A stretch of 64,000 nucleotides of DNA, from assembly GCF_003347015.1 (NCBI RefSeq), contig NZ_PNFB01000003.1, forward strand, positions 186,001 through 250,000, given 5' to 3'. Shown here piece by piece: positions 43,396 to 52,455 of this stretch. How positions within the stretch are numbered: position 1 is the stretch's first letter; the number at the start of each line of letters is the position of its first letter. Made by a program: the position numbers and the translations under genes. The notes under the pieces are model-generated. The model saw nothing but the letters and a program-made list of their open reading frames with translations. It searched no databases and was not told the origin of the DNA. The DNA comes from Brachybacterium sp. YJGR34. GTDB lineage: Bacteria > Actinomycetota > Actinomycetes > Actinomycetales > Dermabacteraceae.

Positions 43396-44933
43396 CGCCG
43401 GTGCGCTCCTCGCGTCTGGCACCGCTGAGCCGCCCGCTCCCGCAGGAGCCGCCCGTGTACGACCACGCCGGTGGGCACTCGCCCACGGCGCGCCGGATCG
43501 ACGTCTACGCCTTCCTGGACAACCTCTTCATCGCCGCGGGCGTGGTGGTCTCGATCTGGCTGGCCCTGCTGTACCTGGTGGAGGGCTTCTCGCTGACGCC
43601 CGCACGCCTGCTGTACCTGCTCGTGTTCTGGGTCCTGCTGACCTACATCACGCTGCCGCGCCTGCACCAGCTGATGACGTGGATCTACCTGCCGGACTAC
43701 TTCTTCGGCCGCACCCGCACCACCGAGGGGGTGCTCTCGGACCCGATCAACCTGGCCTTCGACGGCCCGGAGCGGGATCTGCACGTGGCGATGCGCCGCG
43801 CCGGCTGGGTGCTGGCCGAGGAGCGCACCCTGGCCTCCGCCTGGGCGATGGTCCGCTCCACGCTGCTGCGCCGCTCCTACCCCGCGGCGCCGGTCTCCGA
43901 CCTCTACCTCATGGGGCGCCGCCACGACTTCACCTACCAGCAGGAGGTGGGCGGCACCACCACCAAGCGTCATCACGTCCGGTTCTGGCGGATGCCGCCG
44001 GACTTCGTGCTGCCCGGCGGCTATCGCACCGACTGGCTCGCCGCCGGCACCTACGACCGCGCGGTCGGCTTCTCCTTCTTCACCCTGCAGATCACCCACC
44101 GCATCGACGAGAACATCGATGTCGAGCGCGACTACCTCGTGGACACCGTGCGGTTCGCCGATCCGCAGGTCGAGGTGGAGATGATCGAGGAGTTCTCCAC
44201 CGCCTATCACGACCGCAACGGCCAGGGCGATCGCTTCCGCACCGACGGCGACCTCCCGGTCATCGACGTCGAGGGGGCGTCCCGGCGCTCCGAGGGCGCG
44301 AGCGCGATGATGCTGCCCCGGCACCGGCCGACGGGCTCCTCGGTGATGAAGTCCCGTGCCCGCGCGGCCACCCAGTCCGCGCTGGCCGCGGCGCGGCGGC
44401 CGGGCGATGCCCGGGCCACGGTGGGCGACGAGCTCTCCGCGCAGTGGCACGGCACGGTCGACGACTTCCACGAGGTCCTCGCCCGGGCGGCGGACCACCA
44501 CCTCCCGCCGCCCACCGTGATCCTCACCGGCGTCCTGGTGCTGATCCAGGCCGTGCTGGTGGGGGTGCAGTGGTTCGGCGTCCTCAGCGGCATCGTCTTC
44601 AGCGCCCTGGCCCCGGACCTCGCCCTGATCCTCCCGTCCCGGGACGGGATCGTGCTGGCGACCGTCTTCGCGACGGTGCTGGTGCTGCTCCAGATCGGGG
44701 TGCTGCGCCGCAGCCGCTGGGCCCGCATCGCCCTCATGGCCCTGTTCCTCGTCGACGCCTTCGCGCGTCTGACCGTGGCGACCTCCCTGGCCGGGGACAT
44801 CGCCCACCCGCTGCTGGTGGGTGCCGGCGCCTCCGCGCTCGGCGTGATGGCGATCAGCTCCGACGCCTCCCGGCAGTGGGTGCAGACCCTGCGCGTGGAC
44901 TCGCGGGAGGACGCTCGCGGCACGGAGAGGTGA
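43392..44933 (+). CDS. LssY C-terminal-domain membrane protein
   Basis: 513-aa membrane protein. Two N-terminal hydrophobic helices (residues about 38-85), then a soluble LssY C-terminal-like domain: PINLAFDGPERDLHVAMRRA, GWVLAEERTLASAWAMVRST, DLYLMGRRHDFTYQQEVGGT and KRHHVRFWRM. After a variable linker, four further hydrophobic segments follow (residues about 380-490). LssY relates to a Legionella secretion-locus protein, but the biochemical role is unknown. Coupled to a 10-codon leaderless mini-ORF by ATGA. Confidence 0.82.
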   Translation: MTPVRSSRLAPLSRPLPQEPPVYDHAGGHSPTARRIDVYAFLDNLFIAAGVVVSIWLALLYLVEGFSLTPARLLYLLVFWVLLTYITLPRLHQLMTWIYLPDYFFGRTRTTEGVLSDPINLAFDGPERDLHVAMRRAGWVLAEERTLASAWAMVRSTLLRRSYPAAPVSDLYLMGRRHDFTYQQEVGGTTTKRHHVRFWRMPPDFVLPGGYRTDWLAAGTYDRAVGFSFFTLQITHRIDENIDVERDYLVDTVRFADPQVEVEMIEEFSTAYHDRNGQGDRFRTDGDLPVIDVEGASRRSEGASAMMLPRHRPTGSSVMKSRARAATQSALAAARRPGDARATVGDELSAQWHGTVDDFHEVLARAADHHLPPPTVILTGVLVLIQAVLVGVQWFGVLSGIVFSALAPDLALILPSRDGIVLATVFATVLVLLQIGVLRRSRWARIALMALFLVDAFARLTVATSLAGDIAHPLLVGAGASALGVMAISSDASRQWVQTLRVDSREDARGTER

Positions 44934-44950
44934 TCCGGGTCACCGGGGAG

Positions 44951-44956
44951 TAGTAT
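44951..44956 (+). promoter_or_regulatory. -10 of the APC permease gene
   Basis: TAGTAT, about 85 nt before ATG 45042, giving a conventional leader of roughly 80 nt. Confidence 0.45.
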
Positions 44957-45041
44957 TCCGGCACCGCGTCGAGGGAGTCCCGGATCCACCGGCCCCGGGC
45001 CCCGGCCGGGCGTCGCCGCATCCTTGTCCGGGAGGATTTCC

Positions 45042-46472
45042 ATGAGCGAGACCACCGAGACCGAGTCGTCGTCCCCCGCGCCGTCGGAGCTGAAGAGGGC
45101 GATCACCCCGAAGCTGCTGCTGCTGTTCATCGTCGGAGACATCCTCGGCACGGGCGTCTATGCCCTGACCGGGCAGGTGGCCGGCGAGGTGGGCGGCGCC
45201 GGCTGGCTGCCGATCCTCCTCGCCTTCGCCGTCGCGATGGTCTCCGCGCTGTCCTACGTCGAGATGGTCACGAAGTACCCGCAAGCCGCCGGCGCCGCGC
45301 TCTACGTCCACAAGGCCTTCGGGATCCACTTCCTGACCTTCATGGTCACCTTCGCCGTGCTCTCCTCCGGCATCACCTCGGCGTCCACCAGCGCGATCTT
45401 CCTCGCGGAGAACGTCCTGGTCGCCTTCGGCCTGGAGGACTCCCTGGGCGCCGCCGCCGGGGGCACCGCCACCCTCATCGCCCTGCTCTTCATCGGCCTC
45501 GTGGCCGGCGTCAACCTCTACGGCGTCTCGGAGTCGGTGAAGGCCAATGTGGTCCTGACCCTCATCGAGCTCACGGGCCTGGTGACCGTGATCCTGGTGA
45601 GCCTCGCGGTGGTGTTCCAGGGCCGGGCGGACTTCTCCCGGGTGATGGTCTTCGAGACCGCGGGGGACAAGAGCATGCTCCTCGCGGTGACCGGTGCGAC
45701 CGCGCTCGCGTTCTTCTCCATGGTGGGCTTCGAGGACTCGGTGAACATGGCGGAGGAGACGGTGGACCCGGTGAGGAACTTCCCCCGGGCCCTGATCGGC
45801 GGCCTGTCCGTCACCGGCGTGGTCTACGTGCTGGTCTCCGTGCTCGCCGTGGCGGTGGTCCCGATCGGGGAGCTCGCCTCGGCGACCACGCCGCTGCTCT
45901 CCGTCGTGGAGCGCGGTGCCCCGGACCTCCCGATCGACACGATCTTCGCGGTCATCTCGATCTTCGCCGTGGCCAACACGGTGCTCATCAACATGATGAT
46001 GGCCTCCCGCCTGCTCTACGGCATGGCGCGACAGGAGGTCCTGCCCGGCTTCCTGCGCGGCGTGCTCCCGGGACGGCGCACACCCTGGGCGGGGATCGTG
46101 TTCTCCACCGGCCTGGCCGTCGCCCTGGTGCTCACCGTCCGGTTCCTGCTCGCCGAGGACACCATCGGTGCGCTCGGCGGCACCACCGCGATGCTGCTGC
46201 TGGCGGTCTTCGCCATGGTCAACATCTGTGTGCTCGTGCTGCGCCGGGACCGGGTGGCCGTGCGCCACTTCCGCACGCCGACGGCTCTCCCGGTGATCGG
46301 TGCGATCACGTCCATCGCGCTGATCACGCCGCTGGCCCAGCCCCTCGAGCGCTACGCCATCGCGGGCGGCCTGCTGGCCATCGGGCTGCTGCTGTACGTC
46401 ATCACCTGGCTGTACAACGGCGCGGTCCGGGCGCGTCGCACCCGCATCCGCCGCCCCGACGATCTGGGCTGA
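45042..46472 (+). CDS. APC-superfamily amino-acid permease
   Basis: 476-aa transporter with about twelve membrane segments. The first helix has the APC signature FIVGDILGTGVYALTGQVAG; later AFFSMVGFEDSVNMAEETVD, then PVRNFPRAL is the conserved helix 6 to loop motif of amino-acid permeases. ATG 45042 follows GGGAGGATTTCC. A UspA-domain gene lies 39 bp downstream, a pairing often seen with APC transporters, where Usp proteins may modulate transport. Substrate unknown. Confidence 0.92.
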   Translation: MSETTETESSSPAPSELKRAITPKLLLLFIVGDILGTGVYALTGQVAGEVGGAGWLPILLAFAVAMVSALSYVEMVTKYPQAAGAALYVHKAFGIHFLTFMVTFAVLSSGITSASTSAIFLAENVLVAFGLEDSLGAAAGGTATLIALLFIGLVAGVNLYGVSESVKANVVLTLIELTGLVTVILVSLAVVFQGRADFSRVMVFETAGDKSMLLAVTGATALAFFSMVGFEDSVNMAEETVDPVRNFPRALIGGLSVTGVVYVLVSVLAVAVVPIGELASATTPLLSVVERGAPDLPIDTIFAVISIFAVANTVLINMMMASRLLYGMARQEVLPGFLRGVLPGRRTPWAGIVFSTGLAVALVLTVRFLLAEDTIGALGGTTAMLLLAVFAMVNICVLVLRRDRVAVRHFRTPTALPVIGAITSIALITPLAQPLERYAIAGGLLAIGLLLYVITWLYNGAVRARRTRIRRPDDLG

Positions 46473-46511
46473 GCGCCTGCCCCGCCGTCACGCCCCGGAA
46501 GAGGAGATGCC

Positions 46512-46940
46512 ATGTCGACCGTCCTGCTGGCCTACGTCCCCGGACCCACGAGCGACGCCGCCCTCGCGTACGCCGTCGAGGAGGCGCGACGACGCGGCGC
46601 CTCCTTGCTCGTGCTCGCGTCCGAGCGGCGCCACGACCCTCGTGCGCCCCGCGGAGACGTCGATCCGCGCCCGCTGGACGCGCGTCTGGCCGAGACCGGT
46701 CTCGAGGTCGATCTGCGCACGGTTCCCCGTCGCGACGACCCGGCCGACGACATCCTCGAGGCGATCGAGGCGGAGGACGTGGACGTGGCGGTCCTCGGCA
46801 TCCGCCGCCGCACCCCGATCGGGAAGATCCTCCTGGGCTCGACGTCCCAGCGGGTCGTGATGGAGTCCCCGGTGCCGGTGGTGCTGGTCAAGCCGGAGGA
46901 CTTCGCCGCCCCGCCACGGGTCCGGCCCGGTGCCGACTGA
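46512..46940 (+). CDS. Universal stress protein (UspA family)
   Basis: 142-aa UspA-fold protein. The C-terminal ATP-binding signature GIRRRTPIGKILLGSTSQRV (G-2x-G-9x-G-S/T-like), then ESPVPVVLVKPE, is recognisable, though the first glycine spacing is altered, so nucleotide binding is probable but not certain. Starts after GAAGAGGAGATGCC. Likely co-transcribed with the APC permease upstream. Confidence 0.9.
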   Translation: MSTVLLAYVPGPTSDAALAYAVEEARRRGASLLVLASERRHDPRAPRGDVDPRPLDARLAETGLEVDLRTVPRRDDPADDILEAIEAEDVDVAVLGIRRRTPIGKILLGSTSQRVVMESPVPVVLVKPEDFAAPPRVRPGAD

Positions 46941-46990
46941 TCCGATCCGGGACGATCTCCGGACGCTCTGACCAGGCGTTGTGGCTCCTC

Positions 46991-47023
46991 GGTTCCGGGC
47001 CGTTCACCGGCTGGTTCCGAGCC
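46991..47023 (+). promoter_or_regulatory. PHO-box-like repeat upstream of phoX
   Basis: Three consecutive 11-bp units: GGTTCCGGGCC, GTTCACCGGCT, GGTTCCGAGCC. The middle one has a perfect PhoP core (GTTCACC); the flanking two are near-identical to each other but match the core poorly (3 of 7 bases). Placed 100-130 bp before phoX. Confidence 0.6.
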
Positions 47024-47040
47024 GGAAGCTCGTCCCTCAC

Positions 47041-47113
47041 TTTGCTGTCGCATCGTCAGCACGTCTCGACCGCCGGGCCGGCCCCGGCGGCAGGGAATCC
47101 CGACGACAGCAAA
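47041..47113 (+). promoter_or_regulatory. Structured 5' leader of phoX
   Basis: TTTGCTGTCG (47041-47050) pairs perfectly with CGACAGCAAA (47104-47113), closing a 53-nt loop that holds a second hairpin, CCGCCGGG/CCCGGCGG (47070-47090). The right arm of the outer stem ends inside the AAAGGA ribosome-binding site (47111-47116), so folding could mask translation of phoX. Confidence 0.55.
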
Positions 47114-47122
47114 GGACCCCAG

Positions 47123-49180
47123 ATGGCTCTCATCGACCTCCCCCTGCTCATGAAGGACGCCGTGCGCGGCAAGCGCTCGGCGGTGACCTGTGCGCTCAAG
47201 TGCGGCAACCAGTGCGCCTTCGGTCCCTGCAACCACAGCGACAACGCCACCTTCCGCGACGTGGCCTCCGCCGCCCTCTCGCGCCGCACGGTGCTGGGCG
47301 GTTCCACCGCCGCGCTCGCGATCGGCCTCGCCGGCACGCAGGGCGCCCTCGCGGCCCCCGCGGGCTCCACCGGCGCCGCCCCGGCGAAGCCGAAGACCAC
47401 CGCTCCGAACGGCTCCGCCCTCGAGTTCGAGGCGATCGCCCCCGTCGACGCCGCGGCCGACGAGTTCACGGTGCCCGAGGGCTTCGAGTGGCGCAGCGTC
47501 ATCCGCTGGGGCGACCCGCTGTTCGCCGACGCCCCCGAGTTCGACTGGGACGCCCAGAGCGCCGAGGCGCAGAAGCAGCAGTTCGGCTACAACAACGACT
47601 ACACCGAGATCCAGGAGATCCCCGGCAGCAAGGGCCGGCGGGCCGTGATGTTCGTGAACCACGAGTACACGAACGAGAACATCATGTTCCCCGCGAGCCT
47701 CGACGAGGACGAGGTGATCGACATCGGCATGGCCGCCCACGGCCTGACCGTCGTCGAGCTGGAGCGCCAGAACCACAACAAGCCCTACACCTATGTCCAG
47801 GGCGCGCCCCTGAACCGTCGCATCCTGCTGGACGACGAGTTCGCCCTCACCGGTCCCGCCGCCGGCAGCGACCTGCTGAAGACCGTCGAGGACCCCGAGG
47901 GCCGGACGGTCCTGGGCACGCTGGGCAACTGCGCCGGCGGCCTCACCCCGTGGGGCACGCTGCTCTCCGGCGAGGAGAACTTCCACAGCTACTTCGTCGC
48001 CCCCGGCACCTCGGAGGCCGAGCAGCGCTACGGCCTGCGCGATGCGCCCACCGCCCGCGGCTGGGAGAAGAAGCACGCGCGCTTCGACGCGACCGGCGAG
48101 GGCTACGAGAACGAGCCCAACCGCTTCGGCTACATCGTCGAGGTCGATCCCTTCGACCCCACCTCGACCCCGCGCAAGCACACCGCGCTGGGCCGCTTCA
48201 AGCACGAGGGCGCCAACGTCATCATCGCCGAGGACGGCCGCGCCGTCGCGTACTCGGGCGACGACGAGCGCTTCGACTACCTCTACAAGTTCGTCTCCCG
48301 CGACACCTACGTCGAGGGCGACCGCGAGCACAACATGACGCTGCTGGAGAACGGCGACCTGTACGTCGCGAAGTTCACCGGCAACTCGCCGGCCGCGGAG
48401 ATCGACGGCTCCGGCGAGCTCCCGTCCGACGGCGCCTTCGACGGCTCGGGCGAGTGGCTGCCGCTGCTGCTCGACGGCGAGAGCGCCGTCGAGGGCTTCA
48501 GCGTCGAGGAGGTCCTCGTCCACACCCGTCTCGCGGCCGATGCCGTGGGGCCCACCAAGATGGACCGCTGCGAGGACGTGGAGCCCTCGCTGCACAGCCG
48601 TCGCGTCTACGTGGCCTGCACCAACAACTCCAACCGCGGGGTCGAGGGATACGCCGCCCCCGACGAGACGAACCCCCGCACCGAGAACCGCGACGGCCAC
48701 ATCGTGGAGATCGACGAGCAGGGCGACCAGACCTCCACCACCTTCGCGTGGAACCTGCTGATGGTCTGCGGCGACCCCGCCCAGGGCGACCAGACCTACT
48801 TCTCCGGCTTCCCCGTGGACCAGGTCTCCCCGGTCTCCTGCCCGGACAACCTGGCCTTCGATGCGGTGGGCAACCTGTGGATCTCCACCGACGGCCAGCC
48901 CTCCGGCATCGGCTACAACGACGGTCTGTTCCGGGTGACCCTCGAGGGCGATGCCCGCGGTCGCGTCGAGCAGTTCCTCTCCGTCCCGCGCGACGGCGAG
49001 ACCTGCGGCCCGATTATCCGCGACGAGGACCGCACGGCCTTCGTCTCCGTGCAGCACCCGGGTGAGGACGGCTCCTTCGAGGAGCAGTTCTCCTTCTTCC
49101 CGGACTACGACGGGAAGGGGCCGCGGCCCACCGTCGTCCAGGTGATGCCGTCCAAGCCCGGGCGCGGACTGGGGCGCTGA
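47123..49180 (+). CDS. phoX: PhoX-family alkaline phosphatase (DUF839)
   Basis: Exported phosphatase releasing phosphate from monoesters; 685 aa. An N-terminal leader of about 55 residues has four cysteines (TCALKCGNQCAFGPCNHSDN), then a twin-arginine signal, LSRRTVLGGSTAALAIGLAG, predicting Tat export as expected for PhoX with its metal cofactors. The mature part contains FVNHEYTNENIMF, GNCAGGLTPWGTLLSGEENF, GYIVEVDPFDPTSTPRKHTA and CPDNLAFDAVGNLWISTDGQ, which are DUF839 signatures. ATG 47123 follows AAAGGACCCC. A PHO-like box upstream fits induction by phosphate starvation. Confidence 0.92.
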   Translation: MALIDLPLLMKDAVRGKRSAVTCALKCGNQCAFGPCNHSDNATFRDVASAALSRRTVLGGSTAALAIGLAGTQGALAAPAGSTGAAPAKPKTTAPNGSALEFEAIAPVDAAADEFTVPEGFEWRSVIRWGDPLFADAPEFDWDAQSAEAQKQQFGYNNDYTEIQEIPGSKGRRAVMFVNHEYTNENIMFPASLDEDEVIDIGMAAHGLTVVELERQNHNKPYTYVQGAPLNRRILLDDEFALTGPAAGSDLLKTVEDPEGRTVLGTLGNCAGGLTPWGTLLSGEENFHSYFVAPGTSEAEQRYGLRDAPTARGWEKKHARFDATGEGYENEPNRFGYIVEVDPFDPTSTPRKHTALGRFKHEGANVIIAEDGRAVAYSGDDERFDYLYKFVSRDTYVEGDREHNMTLLENGDLYVAKFTGNSPAAEIDGSGELPSDGAFDGSGEWLPLLLDGESAVEGFSVEEVLVHTRLAADAVGPTKMDRCEDVEPSLHSRRVYVACTNNSNRGVEGYAAPDETNPRTENRDGHIVEIDEQGDQTSTTFAWNLLMVCGDPAQGDQTYFSGFPVDQVSPVSCPDNLAFDAVGNLWISTDGQPSGIGYNDGLFRVTLEGDARGRVEQFLSVPRDGETCGPIIRDEDRTAFVSVQHPGEDGSFEEQFSFFPDYDGKGPRPTVVQVMPSKPGRGLGR

Positions 49181-49195
49181 GACCCCGCGCGCCGC

Positions 49196-49227
49196 AGCGG
49201 CCCCGCAGCTCCGGCTGCGGGGCCGCT
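49196..49227 (+). terminator. Terminator hairpin after phoX
   Basis: AGCGGCCCCGCAG/CTGCGGGGCCGCT: 13-bp perfect stem, 6-nt loop, starting 15 bp after the stop. No T-run, as usual at this GC content. The 185 bp that follow, up to the mrp -10, hold only an unusually AT-rich patch (TCTTATTCTTATC, around 49332-49344). Confidence 0.75.
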
Positions 49228-49412
49228 CGTCGTCCCCGCACCGGGCCCGCCCGGGCCCGTCCGCGACGGCTCCACGTTATGAATCCGCTCACCTCCGGCA
49301 CGCTCGGGAGCCCTCGCGAGCCCCGATCGAGTCTTATTCTTATCGCGCACGCGCGCGGAGCGCCCTCTCCCTGCCAGGACGATCGGCTTTGGAGCGGTGC
49401 TCCCGGGCTGGA

Positions 49413-49418
49413 TAGACT
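49413..49418 (+). promoter_or_regulatory. -10 before the mrp mini-ORF
   Basis: TAGACT, 7 nt before ATG 49426. Confidence 0.6.
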
Positions 49419-49425
49419 CCGAGCC

Positions 49426-49470
49426 ATGTCCCGCCACGTCTTCGCAGCCCACTCCATGGCGGGGTGCTGA
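49426..49470 (+). CDS. Leaderless mini-ORF before mrpA
   Basis: ATG plus 13 codons (MSRHVFAAHSMAGC) and TGA, ending 3 bp before ATG 49474 of mrpA. It begins 7 nt after a TAGACT -10, so it fits a leaderless transcript; a GGGGTG that may serve mrpA lies in its last codons. Two His and a terminal Cys are noticeable but prove nothing. Same arrangement as the mini-ORFs before the IclR and LssY genes. Confidence 0.5.
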   Translation: MSRHVFAAHSMAGC

Positions 49471-49473
49471 CGG

Positions 49474-52455
49474 ATGTCCGTGCTGTGGACCCTGCTGATC
49501 CTCGTCGCGACCGTCGCGCTCACCCCGCTCCTGGACCGCGCCCTCGGCCGCTCCGCCTGCTGGCCGCTCGCCGCGCTGTACCTCGCCGCCGCCGCGGCCC
49601 TGCTCCCGGCGACCGCCGCCGTGCTCACGGGCGCCGGCGACGAGGATGTCACCGCCTTCGCCGTGCCCTGGGCGCCGCAGTGGGGCATCGAGCTCGCCTT
49701 CCGGGCCGACGGCCTCGGCATCGTCTTCGCGATGATCGCCCTGGTCATCGGCGCCGTGGTGCTCGCCTACTCCGCGCGGTACCTCGAGCGCGGCAGCCAG
49801 CTGAGCTTCTCCCTGGTGATGGCGCTGTTCACGCTGTCGATGGTGGGCCTGGTGCTCGCCGACGACCTGGTGCTGCTGTTCATCTGCTGGGAGCTGACGT
49901 CCATCGCGTCCTTCCTGCTCATCGCCCGCTCCGGCGCCGCCGGTCAGGCCGCCTCCCTGCGCACGATGCTGATCACCTTCCTAGGCGGGCTGTCGCTGCT
50001 GGCCGCCGTGGCCCTGATGGTGATGCGCCTGGGCACCTCCTCCCTGCAGGAGGTCCTGGCCTCGGACATCTGGACCACGGACCCGGCCTTCACGACCCTG
50101 GTCGCCGTCCTGGTGGCCGTCGCCGCTTGCACGAAGTCGGCCCAGTTCCCCTTCCACGTCTGGCTGCCCGACGCGATGGCCGCGGCCACCCCGGTCTCCG
50201 CCTACCTGCACGCCGCCGCCGTGGTCAAGGCCGGCATCTTCCTCCTGCTGCGCTTCAGCCCCGCCTTCCACGAGGTGCTCGCCTGGAACCTGCTGCTCAT
50301 CATCGCCGGCCTGATCACCGCCTTCGTCGGCGGATTCCTGGCCCTGCAGCAGCGTGACCTCAAGAAGCTCATGGCCTACTCGACGGTCAGCCAGCTGGGC
50401 CTCATCGTAACCGTGATCGGCGTGGGTACCGAGGCGGCGATCCTCGCCGCGGTGCTCCACACCATCGCCCACGCCCTGTTCAAGTCCGGACTGTTCATGA
50501 TGGTCGGCGTCATCGACCACGGCGCCCACACGCGCGAGCTGCGCCGGATGCCGGCGCTGCTGCGCGCGATGCCCGGCGCCTTCGCGGTGACGCTGCTGGG
50601 CTGCATGTCGATGGCCGGCCTGCCGCCGATGCTCGGCTTCGTCTCCAAGGAGTCGCTGCTGACCGGCGCCCTGGACGCGGGCGGTCCTGCCTGGGCGGGC
50701 TGGGTCGTGGCGCTCGGCATCGCCGGCGCCAGCGTGCTGACCTTCGCGTACTGCGCGAAGATCGTGCTGGGAGCCTTCATCGACGGCCGCGACGAGGACG
50801 CGGTCACCCCGCGGCGCGAGGTGCACCCCGCGGACCGCGTCATGCTCTGGACGGCGGCGCTCCCGATCCTCGCGGGCCTCCCGCTCGCTCTCGTGGTCGG
50901 CGTGCTGGACACCCCCGTCTCCCGGGCGATCGAGGCGGCCCTGCACGAGGGGGAGGTGCACGCGCACCTCGCCTTCTGGCACGGCCTGACCCCGGAGCTC
51001 GCCATCACCGCGGGCGTCATCACGCTGGGCACCCTGATCGCCCTGAACCGGCGCCGGCTGCTGCCGGCCCTCGAGGCCCGTCCCTTCCCGGTCGACGGCG
51101 CCCGCGTGCTGACCGCTGTGGACCGCCTGGCCGAGCGGATCGGCGCCGTGCTGGTCCGCCCCATCGCCTCCGATGACCCGATGCGCCACCTCGCCGCGAT
51201 CCTGGTGCTGTTCTCCGCCGTGGCGCTGGGCTCGCTGGCCGTGCTGGCGGGATCGCTCGAGCCGATCACGGAGGGCGTCAACCAGCCGATCGACGGCATG
51301 CTGCTGGTGCTCATCACGGGAGCGACCCTCCTGGCCTGCACCCGGCGGGACCGGCTCGGGGCCACGGTGTCGATCTCGGCTGTGGGCATCCTCGCCACCG
51401 TCCAGATCCTCGCGCTCGGCGCCCCGGACGTCGCCCTGACCCAGCTGCTGGTCGAGTCGCTGACGATCATCGTCATCATGCTGGTGCTGCAGAAGCTGCC
51501 CCGGCACTTCGAGCCCCCGACCCGTTCCCGCCATCGCGGGGCCGTCGTCCTCGCGGTGCTCGCGGGGCTCGCCGCGGGAGCGGCCACCTTCCTGTTCGCC
51601 GGTCGCCGCGACCGCAGCGAGGTCGCCGAGTACTACATCGCGAACGCCGAGGAGATCACCGGCGGCCACAACATCGTCAACGTCATCCTCGTCGAGTTCC
51701 GTGCCCTGGACACCCTCGGGGAGCTGGCGGTGCTGGGCATGGCCGGCGTCGCGATCGTCGCGGTGCTCTCGAGCATCCGCCACCGCTTCATCGACCCCCA
51801 CGACCGTCCCGAGCCGGACGCGCCCGCCGCGCTGCGCGAGGAGGGCACCACCGCCCATCGCGCCATCACCTCCGCCTGGAGCAATGCGGCCGCCCTGCAG
51901 ATGATGGTGCGGGTCACCGCGCCGATCCTCGCGCTGGTCTCGGCGATGCTGTTCCTGCGCGGCCACAACGCCCCGGGCGGCGGCTTCATCGCGGCCCTCG
52001 TCGGCTCCTCGATCGTGGCCCTGCTGTACCTCTCGACCTCGCGCGACCGCCAGATCGGGCCGCCCCGCCTGCCGCTGCTGCTCATCGGCGCCGGCATCGC
52101 GGTGGCGATCGGCTCGGGCGTGCTCGGCTTCGCCGCGGAGGGCTTCCTCGAGCCCCTGCACGGCTACCTGTTGGGCGTGCACGTCTCGAGCTCGATGATC
52201 TTCGACCTCGGGGTCTACCTCGCGGTGCTGGGGCTCGTGATGGTGGCCGTCAACCTGCTGGGCACCTCGGCGGCCGTCGGCGACCCGGACTCCGAGGAGG
52301 AGACCCGCGAGCGCGCCGACGAGGCCTTCGAGGGCGAGCTCGAGGGCCCGCTGGAGACCATCCGCGGTGAGCGCGCCCCGCGCCGGCGGCGCGTCGGCCG
52401 CGGCACCGCGCACCTGTCCTCCGGGACGCGACCCAAGGAGGTCGGACGACGATGA
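49474..52455 (+). CDS. mrpA: Na+(K+)/H+ antiporter subunit A, MrpA-MrpB fusion
   Basis: 993-aa subunit of the Mrp antiporter. Residues about 1-650 are the NuoL/ND5-like proton channel (FICWELTSIASFLLIARSGA, HVWLPDAMAAATPVSAYLHA, YSTVSQLGLIVTVIGVGTEA). A middle part follows (TLLACTRRDRLGATVSISAV). Residues about 800-950 form an MnhB domain (VTAPILALVSAMLFLRGHNA, PGGGFIAALVGSSIVALLYL), so MrpA and MrpB are fused, as in many actinobacteria. The complex exchanges cytoplasmic Na+ or K+ for external protons for pH and salt tolerance. First gene of a six-gene operon with ATGA overlaps throughout most of it. Confidence 0.95.
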   Translation: MSVLWTLLILVATVALTPLLDRALGRSACWPLAALYLAAAAALLPATAAVLTGAGDEDVTAFAVPWAPQWGIELAFRADGLGIVFAMIALVIGAVVLAYSARYLERGSQLSFSLVMALFTLSMVGLVLADDLVLLFICWELTSIASFLLIARSGAAGQAASLRTMLITFLGGLSLLAAVALMVMRLGTSSLQEVLASDIWTTDPAFTTLVAVLVAVAACTKSAQFPFHVWLPDAMAAATPVSAYLHAAAVVKAGIFLLLRFSPAFHEVLAWNLLLIIAGLITAFVGGFLALQQRDLKKLMAYSTVSQLGLIVTVIGVGTEAAILAAVLHTIAHALFKSGLFMMVGVIDHGAHTRELRRMPALLRAMPGAFAVTLLGCMSMAGLPPMLGFVSKESLLTGALDAGGPAWAGWVVALGIAGASVLTFAYCAKIVLGAFIDGRDEDAVTPRREVHPADRVMLWTAALPILAGLPLALVVGVLDTPVSRAIEAALHEGEVHAHLAFWHGLTPELAITAGVITLGTLIALNRRRLLPALEARPFPVDGARVLTAVDRLAERIGAVLVRPIASDDPMRHLAAILVLFSAVALGSLAVLAGSLEPITEGVNQPIDGMLLVLITGATLLACTRRDRLGATVSISAVGILATVQILALGAPDVALTQLLVESLTIIVIMLVLQKLPRHFEPPTRSRHRGAVVLAVLAGLAAGAATFLFAGRRDRSEVAEYYIANAEEITGGHNIVNVILVEFRALDTLGELAVLGMAGVAIVAVLSSIRHRFIDPHDRPEPDAPAALREEGTTAHRAITSAWSNAAALQMMVRVTAPILALVSAMLFLRGHNAPGGGFIAALVGSSIVALLYLSTSRDRQIGPPRLPLLLIGAGIAVAIGSGVLGFAAEGFLEPLHGYLLGVHVSSSMIFDLGVYLAVLGLVMVAVNLLGTSAAVGDPDSEEETRERADEAFEGELEGPLETIRGERAPRRRRVGRGTAHLSSGTRPKEVGRR

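Noticed and set aside
46979-47122. Longer N-terminus for PhoX starting at 46979
   Set aside because: It would translate through the PHO-like box and the structured leader; ATG 47123 has a Shine-Dalgarno and matches the family start.
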